From positions 1 to 64,000 of the forward strand of contig DAORKI010000005.1 in NCBI GenBank assembly GCA_035439485.1: a DNA stretch of 64,000 bases, written 5' to 3'. The stretch comes from CAIKXD01 sp035439485. Lineage in GTDB: Bacteria > Bacteroidota > Bacteroidia > UBA4408. Positions 18,211 to 26,447 of this stretch are shown in pieces. How positions within the stretch are numbered: position 1 is the first letter of the stretch; each line of letters opens with the position of its first letter. The position numbers and the translations under genes are program-made. The notes beneath the pieces were generated by a model. That model saw only the letters and a program-made list of their open reading frames with translations. It was not told the origin of the DNA and did not search any database.

Positions 18211-18225
18211 TGGCACGATTTGTGC
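18211..18225 (+). promoter_or_regulatory. Sigma-54-like promoter of DUF1573 copies 2 and 3
   Basis: TGGCACGATTTGTGC has GG and GC exactly 10 bases apart, with a perfect -24 half TGGCACG and a near-consensus -12 half (GTGC for TTGC). It lies 26 bases before the start codon, which places the transcript start about 15 bases before the ATG. This is the best sigma-54-type match that I found in the window. No TAnnTTTG element competes at this position. Confidence 0.6.
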
Positions 18226-18251
18226 TAATAAAACGTGTTTAAATTTAAGTT

Positions 18252-18746
18252 ATGAAAATTAAAATACTATTTATTGGATTAATTGCGCTCTCCTTCAATG
18301 GATTAGCCCAAGAAAAAAAAGCACCTACTGTAGGTGAAGTTAAACAAATATCTAAACCTGCAGCACCTGCTAGTTTAGCTGAAATTTCCTTTACCAAAGA
18401 ATTGCATGACTTTGGAACAATTAATAAAGGAGATAACGGAACAGTTGAATTTTCTTTTAAAAACACAGGCAAAGAGCCACTAATTATTGCAAATGCGCAA
18501 GGTTCATGTGGCTGCACAGTACCAGTATGGCCAAAAGAACCAATTGCACCGGGTGCAAGCTCTTCTATAAAAGTAACTTACGATACAAAAAGAATAGGAG
18601 CATTTACTAAGACTGTTACAATAACCAGTAATGCGCAAACTGCTGCTAAAACTATAACCATAAAAGGAGTAGTTAACGATATACCTGTTGAAGAAACATT
18701 TCCAGCTAAAAAACCCAGTGCTGGATCACCACTCGAAATCAAATAA
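18252..18746 (+). CDS. DUF1573 domain secreted protein, copy 2
   Basis: A 164-residue exported protein with a signal peptide (about 1-20, ending GLAQ), a short proline/alanine-rich linker and one DUF1573 domain. The domain starts at ISFTKELHDFGTINKGDNG, has the SCGCTVP motif and ends with TITIKGVV. It is more divergent than copies 1 and 3 and carries a C-terminal tail rich in Pro and Lys. Copy 3 starts 33 bases later, so the two share a transcript from the sigma-54-like site. The role is unknown; a periplasmic or surface location is likely. Confidence 0.9.
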   Translation: MKIKILFIGLIALSFNGLAQEKKAPTVGEVKQISKPAAPASLAEISFTKELHDFGTINKGDNGTVEFSFKNTGKEPLIIANAQGSCGCTVPVWPKEPIAPGASSSIKVTYDTKRIGAFTKTVTITSNAQTAAKTITIKGVVNDIPVEETFPAKKPSAGSPLEIK

Positions 18747-18779
18747 ACCTAATAAATATAACAATTAAAACTTAAAAAA

Positions 18780-19223
18780 ATGAAAAAAGCAATCTTAACT
18801 TTATCAATCGCCTTTGCTGCAGCTTTTGGTGCATTTGCACAAGATAATACAGCTGCACCTGCCAACCCAAATGCTCCAGAAATTTCTTTCGACTCAGAAG
18901 TAATCGACTACGGAACTATTGAACACAATGCTGATGGAAATCGCCAATTTAAGTTTAAAAATACAGGTAAAGAACCTCTAATTATAGCAAATTGCCAAGG
19001 ATCTTGTGGTTGCACAGTTCCTACTTGGCCAAAAGAACCAATTAAACCAGGTGCTACTGCTACTATTGATGTAAAATATGCAACAGATAGAGTTGGTTCA
19101 TTTGAAAAAACTATCACTGTTACTTCAAATGCTAAGTCTTCATCTAAAATTTTACGTATAAAAGGTGTTGTTAAACCTGATCCAACAGCTGCTCCTGCAA
19201 CTACTGCTCCTGCTGGTCACTAA
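18780..19223 (+). CDS. DUF1573 domain secreted protein, copy 3
   Basis: A 147-residue exported protein with a signal peptide (about 1-20, ending AFAQ) and one DUF1573 domain. The region from PNAPEISF through IKGVVKP differs from copy 1 at few positions, which marks recent duplication. The SCGCTVP motif is kept. A short Ala/Thr/Pro-rich tail ends the protein. It lies 33 bases after copy 2 and is followed by a strong terminator, so it closes a two-gene transcript. No enzymatic residues are evident; structural or binding roles are possible. Confidence 0.9.
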   Translation: MKKAILTLSIAFAAAFGAFAQDNTAAPANPNAPEISFDSEVIDYGTIEHNADGNRQFKFKNTGKEPLIIANCQGSCGCTVPTWPKEPIKPGATATIDVKYATDRVGSFEKTITVTSNAKSSSKILRIKGVVKPDPTAAPATTAPAGH

Positions 19224-19245
19224 TTTAATAATTTAATTACATTTG

Positions 19246-19280
19246 TACCCTTGTCTATTTTAGACAAGGGTATTTTTTTT
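19246..19280 (+). terminator. Strong rho-independent terminator
   Basis: A perfect 12-bp stem (19246-19257 with 19261-19272), a 3-base loop and a run of eight T. It ends the DUF1573 transcript just before the aminotransferase gene. Confidence 0.92.
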
Positions 19281-19297
19281 ATTGTTATTTTCATTTT

Positions 19298-20491
19298 ATG
19301 CCAAAAATTTCAGAAAAAGCTGTACACATGCCAGCATCGCCAATTCGTAAGTTGGTACCATTTGCAGAAACTGCAAAAGCAAAGGGAATAAAAATTTATC
19401 ACCTTAACATAGGGCAGCCCGATATAGAAACCCCAGAAGTAATGCTGAATGCAGTACGTAATTTTTCGCCAAAAGTTGTTGAATATAGCCACAGTGCAGG
19501 AATGGAAAGTTATAGAAGAAAATTGTCTGGATATTATCACAAACATGGAATTGAAGTTAATCATGAGCAAATATTAATTACCTGTGGTGGCTCCGAAGCA
19601 ATTGAAATTGCTATGATGAGTTGCCTAAATACTGGTGATGAAATTTTAATACCTGAGCCTTTTTACGCTAATTATAACGGTTTCTCTTGTCAAGCTGATG
19701 TAGTGGTAAAACCAATAAAATCATACATTGAAAATGGATTTGCTTTACCCCCAATTGCTGAATTCGAAAAGTTGATTTCACCAAAAACAAAAGCAATTAT
19801 GATTTGCAATCCTGGCAATCCTACTGGTTACTTGTATTCAAAAGATGAGCTTGAACTATTAAAGGAACTTGTGATTAAATACGATTTGTTCTTATTTTCA
19901 GATGAAGTTTATAAAGAATTCTGCTACGATGGGGCTGAATACACCTCAGTAATGCACCTTAAAGGAGCTGATAATAATATTATTTTACTCGATTCAATTT
20001 CAAAAAGATATAGCGCCTGTGGTGCAAGAATAGGTGCTTTAATAACCAAAAACGCTGAAGTAATGCAGGCAGCACTTAAATTTGCACAAGCACGTTTAAG
20101 TCCGCCTACCTTTGGACAAGTGGGAGCAGAGGCAGCCATTGATACACCTCAGTCCTATTTTGACAATGTGAAACTGGAATATACTGCCCGCAGAAATTTT
20201 GTTGTGGAAGCTTTAAATAAAATTCCTGGGGTTTTCTGCCCCATGCCTAAAGGTGCTTTTTATTGCATAGCTCGCCTACCTATTGATGATGCAGATAAAT
20301 TTTGTCAATGGCTTCTTGAGTCATTTAATTACGAAAATCAAACAGTAATGTTGGCTCCTGCAACTGGCTTTTACTCTTCTAAAGAAAGCGGTAAGAATGA
20401 AGTGAGAATAGCCTATGTATTAAATTTAGAGGCTTTAAAAAATGCAATGATCTGCCTTGAAAAAGCACTTAGCGTTTATTCGCAACGTTGA
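19298..20491 (+). CDS. PLP-dependent class I/II aminotransferase
   Basis: A 397-residue fold-type I aminotransferase of the aspartate/aromatic aminotransferase superfamily. The N-terminal HLNIGQPDIETPEVM motif, the pyridine-ring region CNPGNPTGYLYS, and FSDEVYKEFCYDG are all present. The PLP lysine is Lys236 in LLDSISKRYSACGARIGAL, and the substrate-carboxylate arginine is expected near the end in KNEVRIAYVLN. It is probably cytoplasmic and acts in amino-acid metabolism, but the amino donor and acceptor cannot be fixed from sequence. It lies directly after the DUF1573 terminator, so it likely has its own promoter or is expressed at low level by read-through. Confidence 0.92.
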   Translation: MPKISEKAVHMPASPIRKLVPFAETAKAKGIKIYHLNIGQPDIETPEVMLNAVRNFSPKVVEYSHSAGMESYRRKLSGYYHKHGIEVNHEQILITCGGSEAIEIAMMSCLNTGDEILIPEPFYANYNGFSCQADVVVKPIKSYIENGFALPPIAEFEKLISPKTKAIMICNPGNPTGYLYSKDELELLKELVIKYDLFLFSDEVYKEFCYDGAEYTSVMHLKGADNNIILLDSISKRYSACGARIGALITKNAEVMQAALKFAQARLSPPTFGQVGAEAAIDTPQSYFDNVKLEYTARRNFVVEALNKIPGVFCPMPKGAFYCIARLPIDDADKFCQWLLESFNYENQTVMLAPATGFYSSKESGKNEVRIAYVLNLEALKNAMICLEKALSVYSQR

Positions 20492-20520
20492 TATAAGAAC
20501 AAATTATAAATGTCAAATCA

Positions 20521-22119
20521 TCATTTGGAAAAAACCATATAAGTTATTTGACTTTTATTTAATTTGCCTTGCCAACAAGCGCTTCTCTTTAAATCTGAAA
20601 ACTTAGGATTATTATAGGTTTTTGATATTGTTGTTTTATTAGGAAAAATACTTTTAATTTTATTTTCTGCAATTTGTTGAACTTCAAACGGTTCAGCAAT
20701 AACTAAGGTTTTTAAAGAACTGTCCAAAGCCAACATTTCTAAGGTACGATTTGGAAAATCCTTATTTAAAGACGCAAACATTTCATCTTTAAACTGTTCA
20801 TTATGATATTTCGATTTTGCCTTGCTTTCATCTACAATTGCCTTTGTTGAATATATTATTGGATTGTAGTTATTTGCTTTAAAATGACTCATTACTGAAA
20901 CATTAAACTCTATGCCATCATACACTGCAATTGCGCGCTCTCCTTTTTGAATTAGGTGCTTAATTAAGTCATTAAATGCTTCAACTTTGGCAGCATATTC
21001 ATTGGCTCTTATGTAGGTAATTTTAGCATATCGTACCAATAAAAATCCTAAAATAATAAGACTAATTTTGAAAATAATAGCGCTGTATTTTTTGAGATAT
21101 TCAATGGCACACACAAGTATTATGATTAGAACCAAGCCTCCCGGCATGATGTATTTTCCCATAGAAAAGGAAATAATTACCTTGTGATAGACTATCAAAT
21201 GTGCAGCAATCCAAATCACAGTGAAAAAACTGAGTTGCCAAATAATGAAGGCTTTTTCAGATTTTAAACTCAAAATTAGGGCTGGTAAAACAATAATAAA
21301 ATAAGGGAAAAACCATTTTACAGTGAAATATAAATTATTTAAAAGTACATCAGCTGTGCTCAATGGACTACCATAATCAAAAAGTTTCTCAGCCTTCAAA
21401 ACCATAATAACAACTATGGTGATTAGTATTACTAGGACGGAAATTATTGAAAGATAGAACTTCTTATTCATTATTATAATTTGCTTCATTTCTTCCCAAT
21501 TTCTTATGCCTATCAAAGGTAACATGATGGCCAAGGGCATCAACAATATAAAGCTTTCTTTAGTAAGAGCAGCAAGGGTCAAAAAACTTACGGAAAGATA
21601 AAATGCTATGTGATTTTGATTTTTAAAATATAGTAGAGTAAAATAAACTCCACTTAAATATAACAACAACCCAGGGCCTTCTCCACAAATTAATCTCCAA
21701 AATATTTCAGCATATTCATTACCAGTAAAAAAAACTAAGGCACCAATCAAACTGCTTATGGTAGAAAAGTTCTTTAACCGAAAAATTTTATAAATTAAGA
21801 ATGAACATAGCACGCCAGAAATAAATACTATAAAATGTTGCATAAAATAATTCGAACCTAATATCTTAGCTTTAACAAAAATAATAGTAGTTAGAAATGG
21901 GAAAAATCGTGCTCCCTTAAACCAAGAAACTTGATATTCAATAAATTGCGACCAATTTCCACCATAATCTTTAAATAAATTATGTTCATTTCTCATAGAA
22001 ATAAATTGGTGATCATCATCAATATTAAACCCTACAAAAAGTGTATTACTAATTAAAAAATAGGCGAGTAAAAACAAAATAGAAAAAACAAAATAATCAG
22101 ACTTCAGTACCCTCGACAT
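20521..22119 (-). CDS. Polytopic membrane protein, GT-C glycosyltransferase-like
   Basis: A 532-residue integral membrane protein with about eleven hydrophobic segments in the first 370 residues and a soluble C-terminal domain of about 150 residues. The first extracytoplasmic loop has FNIDDDHQF, an acidic motif placed like the catalytic Asp of GT-C glycosyltransferases, which use polyprenyl-phosphate sugars. The ALTKESFILLMPLAI segment is also reminiscent of those enzymes. I do not recognise a specific family. It is convergent with the aminotransferase and divergent from the O-antigen locus, so it may act on the same glycan; that link is inference. Confidence 0.75.
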   Translation of the reverse strand: MSRVLKSDYFVFSILFLLAYFLISNTLFVGFNIDDDHQFISMRNEHNLFKDYGGNWSQFIEYQVSWFKGARFFPFLTTIIFVKAKILGSNYFMQHFIVFISGVLCSFLIYKIFRLKNFSTISSLIGALVFFTGNEYAEIFWRLICGEGPGLLLYLSGVYFTLLYFKNQNHIAFYLSVSFLTLAALTKESFILLMPLAIMLPLIGIRNWEEMKQIIIMNKKFYLSIISVLVILITIVVIMVLKAEKLFDYGSPLSTADVLLNNLYFTVKWFFPYFIIVLPALILSLKSEKAFIIWQLSFFTVIWIAAHLIVYHKVIISFSMGKYIMPGGLVLIIILVCAIEYLKKYSAIIFKISLIILGFLLVRYAKITYIRANEYAAKVEAFNDLIKHLIQKGERAIAVYDGIEFNVSVMSHFKANNYNPIIYSTKAIVDESKAKSKYHNEQFKDEMFASLNKDFPNRTLEMLALDSSLKTLVIAEPFEVQQIAENKIKSIFPNKTTISKTYNNPKFSDLKRSACWQGKLNKSQITYMVFSK

Positions 22120-22637
22120 TTATTTATTGATTTTAATGCAACAAATATTGTAAATTAATCGCACTAAAAAAAATTGCATAGCTTGCCTCAACTTCTTGGT
22201 TTTTAATAATAAAACAGGACATAAACCGACTCAATTTTATTTTTTTTAAATGGACAAAATGATTAAAAATGACTTTCTAAATTTAAGAATGAGTTGATAT
22301 TGAATGTTTTATTTAATAAAGTAGTTTTTCTTAATCCAACAATTCAAAGAAAAGCTTCATAATTCATGAAACTAAAATTTACAAACACAATAGTATTATT
22401 ATGCACAATTAAAGTATTAGTTTACAAATGCTTGTGCAGGCTTTTACTTATTCATTAATTGCGCGACCAATGACAATAAGTGCTGCTCTAAAACGATAAA
22501 ATTAGGCAATTCATTTTTTCACCAAAAATTAGTACACTTGCATTTGAAAATAATCAAGATTAATCAATTGTTAAATTTTTATTGAATGAGATTTCCTAGG
22601 GTGGAACTCTTCATAAAAAAAATATTAAGAAATAAAG
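22120..22637. other. Intergenic region ahead of the polysaccharide locus
   Basis: About 520 bases of A+T-rich DNA between divergent genes. It should hold the promoter of the 12-gene polysaccharide locus. TACACTTG at 22533-22540 is a possible, imperfect -7 element. No open frame, RNA gene or repeat is convincing. Confidence 0.5.
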
Positions 22638-23678
22638 TTGAACACAACTAAAAAATATACAGTAACAGTAATCGATAAGGTTTTTGAAACAAGTGACACC
22701 TGTACAATAAAATTCAAACAACCATCTTTAAAAAAAATAACATACTTATCTGGACAGTTTATTACCTTGAACCTAATGATAGAAGGTCGTTTATATCGAA
22801 GACCTTACTCTATTTCAAGTGTTTTTAATATTGATAATAGTCTAAATATAACTGTGAAAGCAATTCAAAATGGCAAGGTTTCAAAGTATATTTATGAAGA
22901 ATTAAAAATTGGACAATCACTGGAAATTGACGAGCCTTTAGGTAATTTTATTTTACCTCAAAATATTTCTAGTCCTGTAATTTTGTGGGCAGCAGGCAGT
23001 GGGATAGCACCAATTTATGCCCATTTAAGATTTCTGTTATATAAAACAAATAATAAAGTGTTGCTGAATTTCAGCAGTTCTAGAATAGAAAATACAATTT
23101 TTTTAGATTCACTTCAAAATTTGAAGAAAGATTTCAATGAAAGATTCTTTTTTCAACTCTTTTTATCAAAAGCACCAACAAATTCAAACAATGATGATAC
23201 AATTTTAGGAAGGCTAAGTGAAAAAGAAATTAATGATTTAGTTACAATAAATAAATACAATAACGCAACACTTCATTATATTTGTGGACCAAATGAGTAT
23301 AATGTTTTATTAAAACAAAGTTTATTAGCACTTGGTTGCAATGAACATGATATATTCATTGAAGATTTTAAAGTGATATTAAATGAAGAGGAGCTGAAAA
23401 ACGTGGTTGATGCAGAAGTAAATATCACAAACGGTGTGAATGTTAATAATTTTAAGGTTTTGAGAGGTAATAGTATTTTAAGTAAAGCCCTTGATTTAGG
23501 ATTAAATTTGAATTACAGTTGTCAAACTGGAACTTGTGAGCTTTGCAAAGGGCAAATTTTACTTGGTTCAGTTAAAGAAATAGTTCATCATCAAACAAGA
23601 ATTAAAAGTACTGGGGAAGAGTGCCTATTATGCAGCAGTTTACCTTTAACAAAAGAAATATCAATTAGTATAAATTAA
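22638..23678 (+). CDS. CDP-6-deoxyglucoseen reductase-like flavo-iron-sulfur protein
   Basis: A 346-residue electron-transfer protein. Residues about 5-235 form a ferredoxin-NADP reductase module: RLYRRPYSISS binds flavin, and AAGSGIAPIYAHLRFLL and YICGPNEY bind NAD(P)H. Residues about 255-346 form a plant-type [2Fe-2S] ferredoxin domain with CQTGTCELC and a distal Cys in ECLLCSS. It is the expected electron donor (DdhD/AscD, E3) for the RfbH-type dehydratase in the same operon. The known DdhD has the ferredoxin domain first, whereas here it is last, as in PaaE. The start is a TTG; a stop lies 4 codons upstream and no ATG is available nearby. Confidence 0.85.
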   Translation: MNTTKKYTVTVIDKVFETSDTCTIKFKQPSLKKITYLSGQFITLNLMIEGRLYRRPYSISSVFNIDNSLNITVKAIQNGKVSKYIYEELKIGQSLEIDEPLGNFILPQNISSPVILWAAGSGIAPIYAHLRFLLYKTNNKVLLNFSSSRIENTIFLDSLQNLKKDFNERFFFQLFLSKAPTNSNNDDTILGRLSEKEINDLVTINKYNNATLHYICGPNEYNVLLKQSLLALGCNEHDIFIEDFKVILNEEELKNVVDAEVNITNGVNVNNFKVLRGNSILSKALDLGLNLNYSCQTGTCELCKGQILLGSVKEIVHHQTRIKSTGEECLLCSSLPLTKEISISIN

Positions 23679-23681
23679 ATT

Positions 23682-24452
23682 ATGAAAGTAGTAATTTTAG
23701 CAGGTGGACTTGGCACGCGGTTATCTGAAGAAACAGTATTAAAACCAAAACCAATGGTTGAAATTGGCGGTATGCCTATTTTGTGGCATATCATGAAAAT
23801 TTATTCCAAACATGGTTTTAATGATTTTATAGTTTGTTTAGGTTATAAAGGCTTTGTGGTAAAAGAGTATTTTGCCAATTATTTTTTACATAAATCAGAT
23901 GTCACAATAGATTTAAAAAGCAACACTGTAGAAGTACATGATACACAGGCTGAACCTTGGAAAATTACGCTTGTTGATACTGGAGATAATTCAATGACCG
24001 GGGGAAGAATTAAAAGAATTCAAAAGCATATTGGTAATGAAACATTCATGCTTACCTATGGTGATGGGGTTGCAGATATTGATATTAATGAATTAGTTAA
24101 TTTTCATCGTTCCAACAATAAATATTGCACCGTTACTGCTGTGCAACCTTCAGGAAGGTTTGGCTTATTAAATATTAATGAAAAAAATCAAGTAAATTCT
24201 TTCTTTGAAAAACCGAAAGGAGATGGTTCATGGATTAATGGAGGCTTTTTTGTATGTGAACCTCAAGTATTTGATTTTATTGAAGGAGATGATACCATTT
24301 GGGAAAAATCACCAATGGAAAAAATTGCCACTGAAGGTCAAATGTGCGCCTTCAAGCATAGTACTTTTTGGCGCCCAATGGATACTTTAAAAGACAAAAT
24401 GGATCTCAATGAAATGTGGAACGAAAACAAAGCCCCTTGGAAAATTTGGTAG
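23682..24452 (+). CDS. rfbF: Glucose-1-phosphate cytidylyltransferase
   Basis: A 256-residue nucleotidyltransferase that makes CDP-glucose from CTP and glucose-1-phosphate, the first committed step to CDP-3,6-dideoxyhexoses. The nucleotide motif is VILAGGLGTRLSEETVLKPK, with the KPM.EIGG.PILWHIMK continuation typical of RfbF/DdhA. Further marks are YGDGVADIDI with the metal-binding Asp and the sugar-site FEKPKGDGSWINGGFFV. Length matches RfbF (257). It lies 3 bases after the reductase gene and overlaps the next gene (rfbG) by 37 bases. Context and sequence agree. Confidence 0.96.
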   Translation: MKVVILAGGLGTRLSEETVLKPKPMVEIGGMPILWHIMKIYSKHGFNDFIVCLGYKGFVVKEYFANYFLHKSDVTIDLKSNTVEVHDTQAEPWKITLVDTGDNSMTGGRIKRIQKHIGNETFMLTYGDGVADIDINELVNFHRSNNKYCTVTAVQPSGRFGLLNINEKNQVNSFFEKPKGDGSWINGGFFVCEPQVFDFIEGDDTIWEKSPMEKIATEGQMCAFKHSTFWRPMDTLKDKMDLNEMWNENKAPWKIW

Positions 24453-25537
24453 AAAATTTTAATATACTTAAAGAGGTATATCATAACAAAAATGTTTTTG
24501 TAACTGGTCATACGGGATTTAAAGGCTCATGGTTAATAAAACTGCTACATTTACTTGGAGCCAATATCAAAGGGTATGCTTTACAGCCTGAAAACGAATT
24601 TGACCTTTACCATGTTATTAAAGGCGATGCGCTTTGCCAATCGGTTATTGCTGATTTAAGGGATAAAAATCGTTTGAAAGATGAAATTTTAGCTTTCAAT
24701 CCTGATTTTATTTTTCATTTAGCAGCACAACCTTTAGTAAGATTAAGCTATGAATTTCCAGCCGAAACATTTGAAGTAAATGCCATTGGTACTGCAAACC
24801 TACTTGAAGCTTTGAGGGAACTTCCAAAGAAATGTCAAGTTGTTTTAATTACTACTGATAAGGTATATCATAATTATGAGTGGGATTATCCTTATCGTGA
24901 AAATGATAGATTGGGAGGTTATGACCCTTATAGTGCCAGTAAAGCTTGTGCAGAAATAGTAATAGACTCCTTTAGGAATTCCTTTTTTAATGTGAAACAT
25001 TATGAACATCACCAAAAGGCAATTGCAGCGGCTAGAGCAGGAAATGTAATAGGAGGTGGCGACTGGGCTAAAGATAGGTTGGTTCCTGATATTGTTCGGG
25101 CCTTAAGTCAATCTAAAAATGTTATATTAAGAAATCCCAACTCCGTTAGACCATGGCAACATGTAATAGAACCAATTTATGGTTATTTATTACTAGGAGT
25201 TAAGTTATCCCAAAATCCAATAGCTTATGCACAAGCATATAATTTTGGACCTTATGTACATGATGCACTGCCCGTGCTCGATATGACTAAACTGGCAATT
25301 GAATCATGGGGAGCAGGTTCATATGAACTATTAACTGATCCAAACCAACCGCATGAAGCTAAATTACTTAAACTCGATATCAGTAAAACTTCAACTGAAA
25401 TTGGCTGGTTTCCAAAATTAAATGCAAAGTTAGCTATAAAAATTACAATTGATTGGTACAAGCAATATCAAAATTCCAACAAGCATATTGAAAGCTTTAT
25501 GGATTCACAAATCTTGAACTATTTTAATGCACAATAA
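24416..25537 (+). CDS. rfbG: CDP-glucose 4,6-dehydratase
   Basis: A 373-residue extended SDR enzyme that turns CDP-glucose into CDP-4-keto-6-deoxyglucose. The Rossmann motif is TGHTGFKGSWL, the catalytic region is TTDKVYHN followed by YDPYSASKACAE with the YxxxK pair, and RAGNVIGGGDWAKDRLVPDI is a signature of this dehydratase. Length is normal. The first ATG at 24416 overlaps rfbF by 37 bases; a TTG at 24446 would give an overlap of 7 bases and an N terminus closer to known RfbG proteins, so the true start is uncertain. It overlaps the next gene by 11 bases. Confidence 0.95.
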   Translation: MERKQSPLENLVENFNILKEVYHNKNVFVTGHTGFKGSWLIKLLHLLGANIKGYALQPENEFDLYHVIKGDALCQSVIADLRDKNRLKDEILAFNPDFIFHLAAQPLVRLSYEFPAETFEVNAIGTANLLEALRELPKKCQVVLITTDKVYHNYEWDYPYRENDRLGGYDPYSASKACAEIVIDSFRNSFFNVKHYEHHQKAIAAARAGNVIGGGDWAKDRLVPDIVRALSQSKNVILRNPNSVRPWQHVIEPIYGYLLLGVKLSQNPIAYAQAYNFGPYVHDALPVLDMTKLAIESWGAGSYELLTDPNQPHEAKLLKLDISKTSTEIGWFPKLNAKLAIKITIDWYKQYQNSNKHIESFMDSQILNYFNAQ

Positions 25538-26447
25538 GGTTCTTATTACTGGTATAACCGGATTTTTAGGCTCCCATATTGCAAGGCATTTGCTGAATCA
25601 AAATGATGAAATTATTGCATGGGTGCGAAGAAGTTCTAATATGCACAGATGTATTGATTTTGCTGAAAAAATTAATTTTTGTTATGAGGAAGATGAGAAT
25701 TTTGAATTTAATATACATAAATTTAATCCTTCTATCATTATCCATTGTGCTTGGGTTGGAGTTACCGCGTCTGAAAGAGAAAGCATGGAGCTCCAATTAA
25801 AAAACCTTGAATTAACTGACAAATTAATTAATATAGCCAAAGGCTTAAATTTAAATAAATTCATTTGTTTAGGTTCTCAGGCTGAATATGGTTATATTGA
25901 TGGTATTATTGATGAAAGTGCTGAAACTAAACCCACTAATGCATATGGTAAGGTAAAATTATTGGTGTTGTCGAAAATACAAGGGTATTGTTCATCTAAC
26001 AATTTAGATTGGTATTGGCTCAGAATATTCTCTGTTTTTGGACCTGGTGAAGATGATTCTTGGTTAATTCCTTCTTTAATTCATACCATGCATAAAATGG
26101 AATCCATGGACATGACCTTAGGTGAACAAAAATATGCTTATTTGTTTATTGAAGATTTTACCCTCATTGTTGAAAATATTATAAATCTCAATGTTCAATC
26201 TGGAGTATACAATGTTTGTTCCCCCAACGCATTATCAATTAAAGAATTAGCCTTGAAAATATTGAATTTGCTTAATCCTAATTTTAAGATTAATTTTGGT
26301 GCATTACCATATCGAAATAAACAATCAATGCTTGTTCAAGGAAATATTTCAAAACTAATTCATCAAATTGGTGAAATTAAGTTTACAGATGTTAACTTAG
26401 CGCTCACAAAAACTATTGAGCACTATAAGTATAAAGTAAATTTATGA
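25527..26447 (+). CDS. SDR family nucleotide-sugar reductase/epimerase
   Basis: A 306-residue extended SDR protein. The NAD(P) motif is ITGITGFLGSHIA near the N terminus, and the catalytic lysine and tyrosine are in NAYGKVKLLVL. GSQAEYGYIDG takes the place of the usual Ser/Thr strand. In known CDP-dideoxyhexose loci an SDR at this position is an abequose or paratose synthase, reducing C4. Beside a YerE-like enzyme it could instead act as the YerF-type reductase of the two-carbon branch. Its 3' end overlaps the ThDP enzyme start by 4 bases (ATGA), so the two are translationally coupled. The exact reaction is inference. Confidence 0.85.
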   Translation: MHNKVLITGITGFLGSHIARHLLNQNDEIIAWVRRSSNMHRCIDFAEKINFCYEEDENFEFNIHKFNPSIIIHCAWVGVTASERESMELQLKNLELTDKLINIAKGLNLNKFICLGSQAEYGYIDGIIDESAETKPTNAYGKVKLLVLSKIQGYCSSNNLDWYWLRIFSVFGPGEDDSWLIPSLIHTMHKMESMDMTLGEQKYAYLFIEDFTLIVENIINLNVQSGVYNVCSPNALSIKELALKILNLLNPNFKINFGALPYRNKQSMLVQGNISKLIHQIGEIKFTDVNLALTKTIEHYKYKVNL

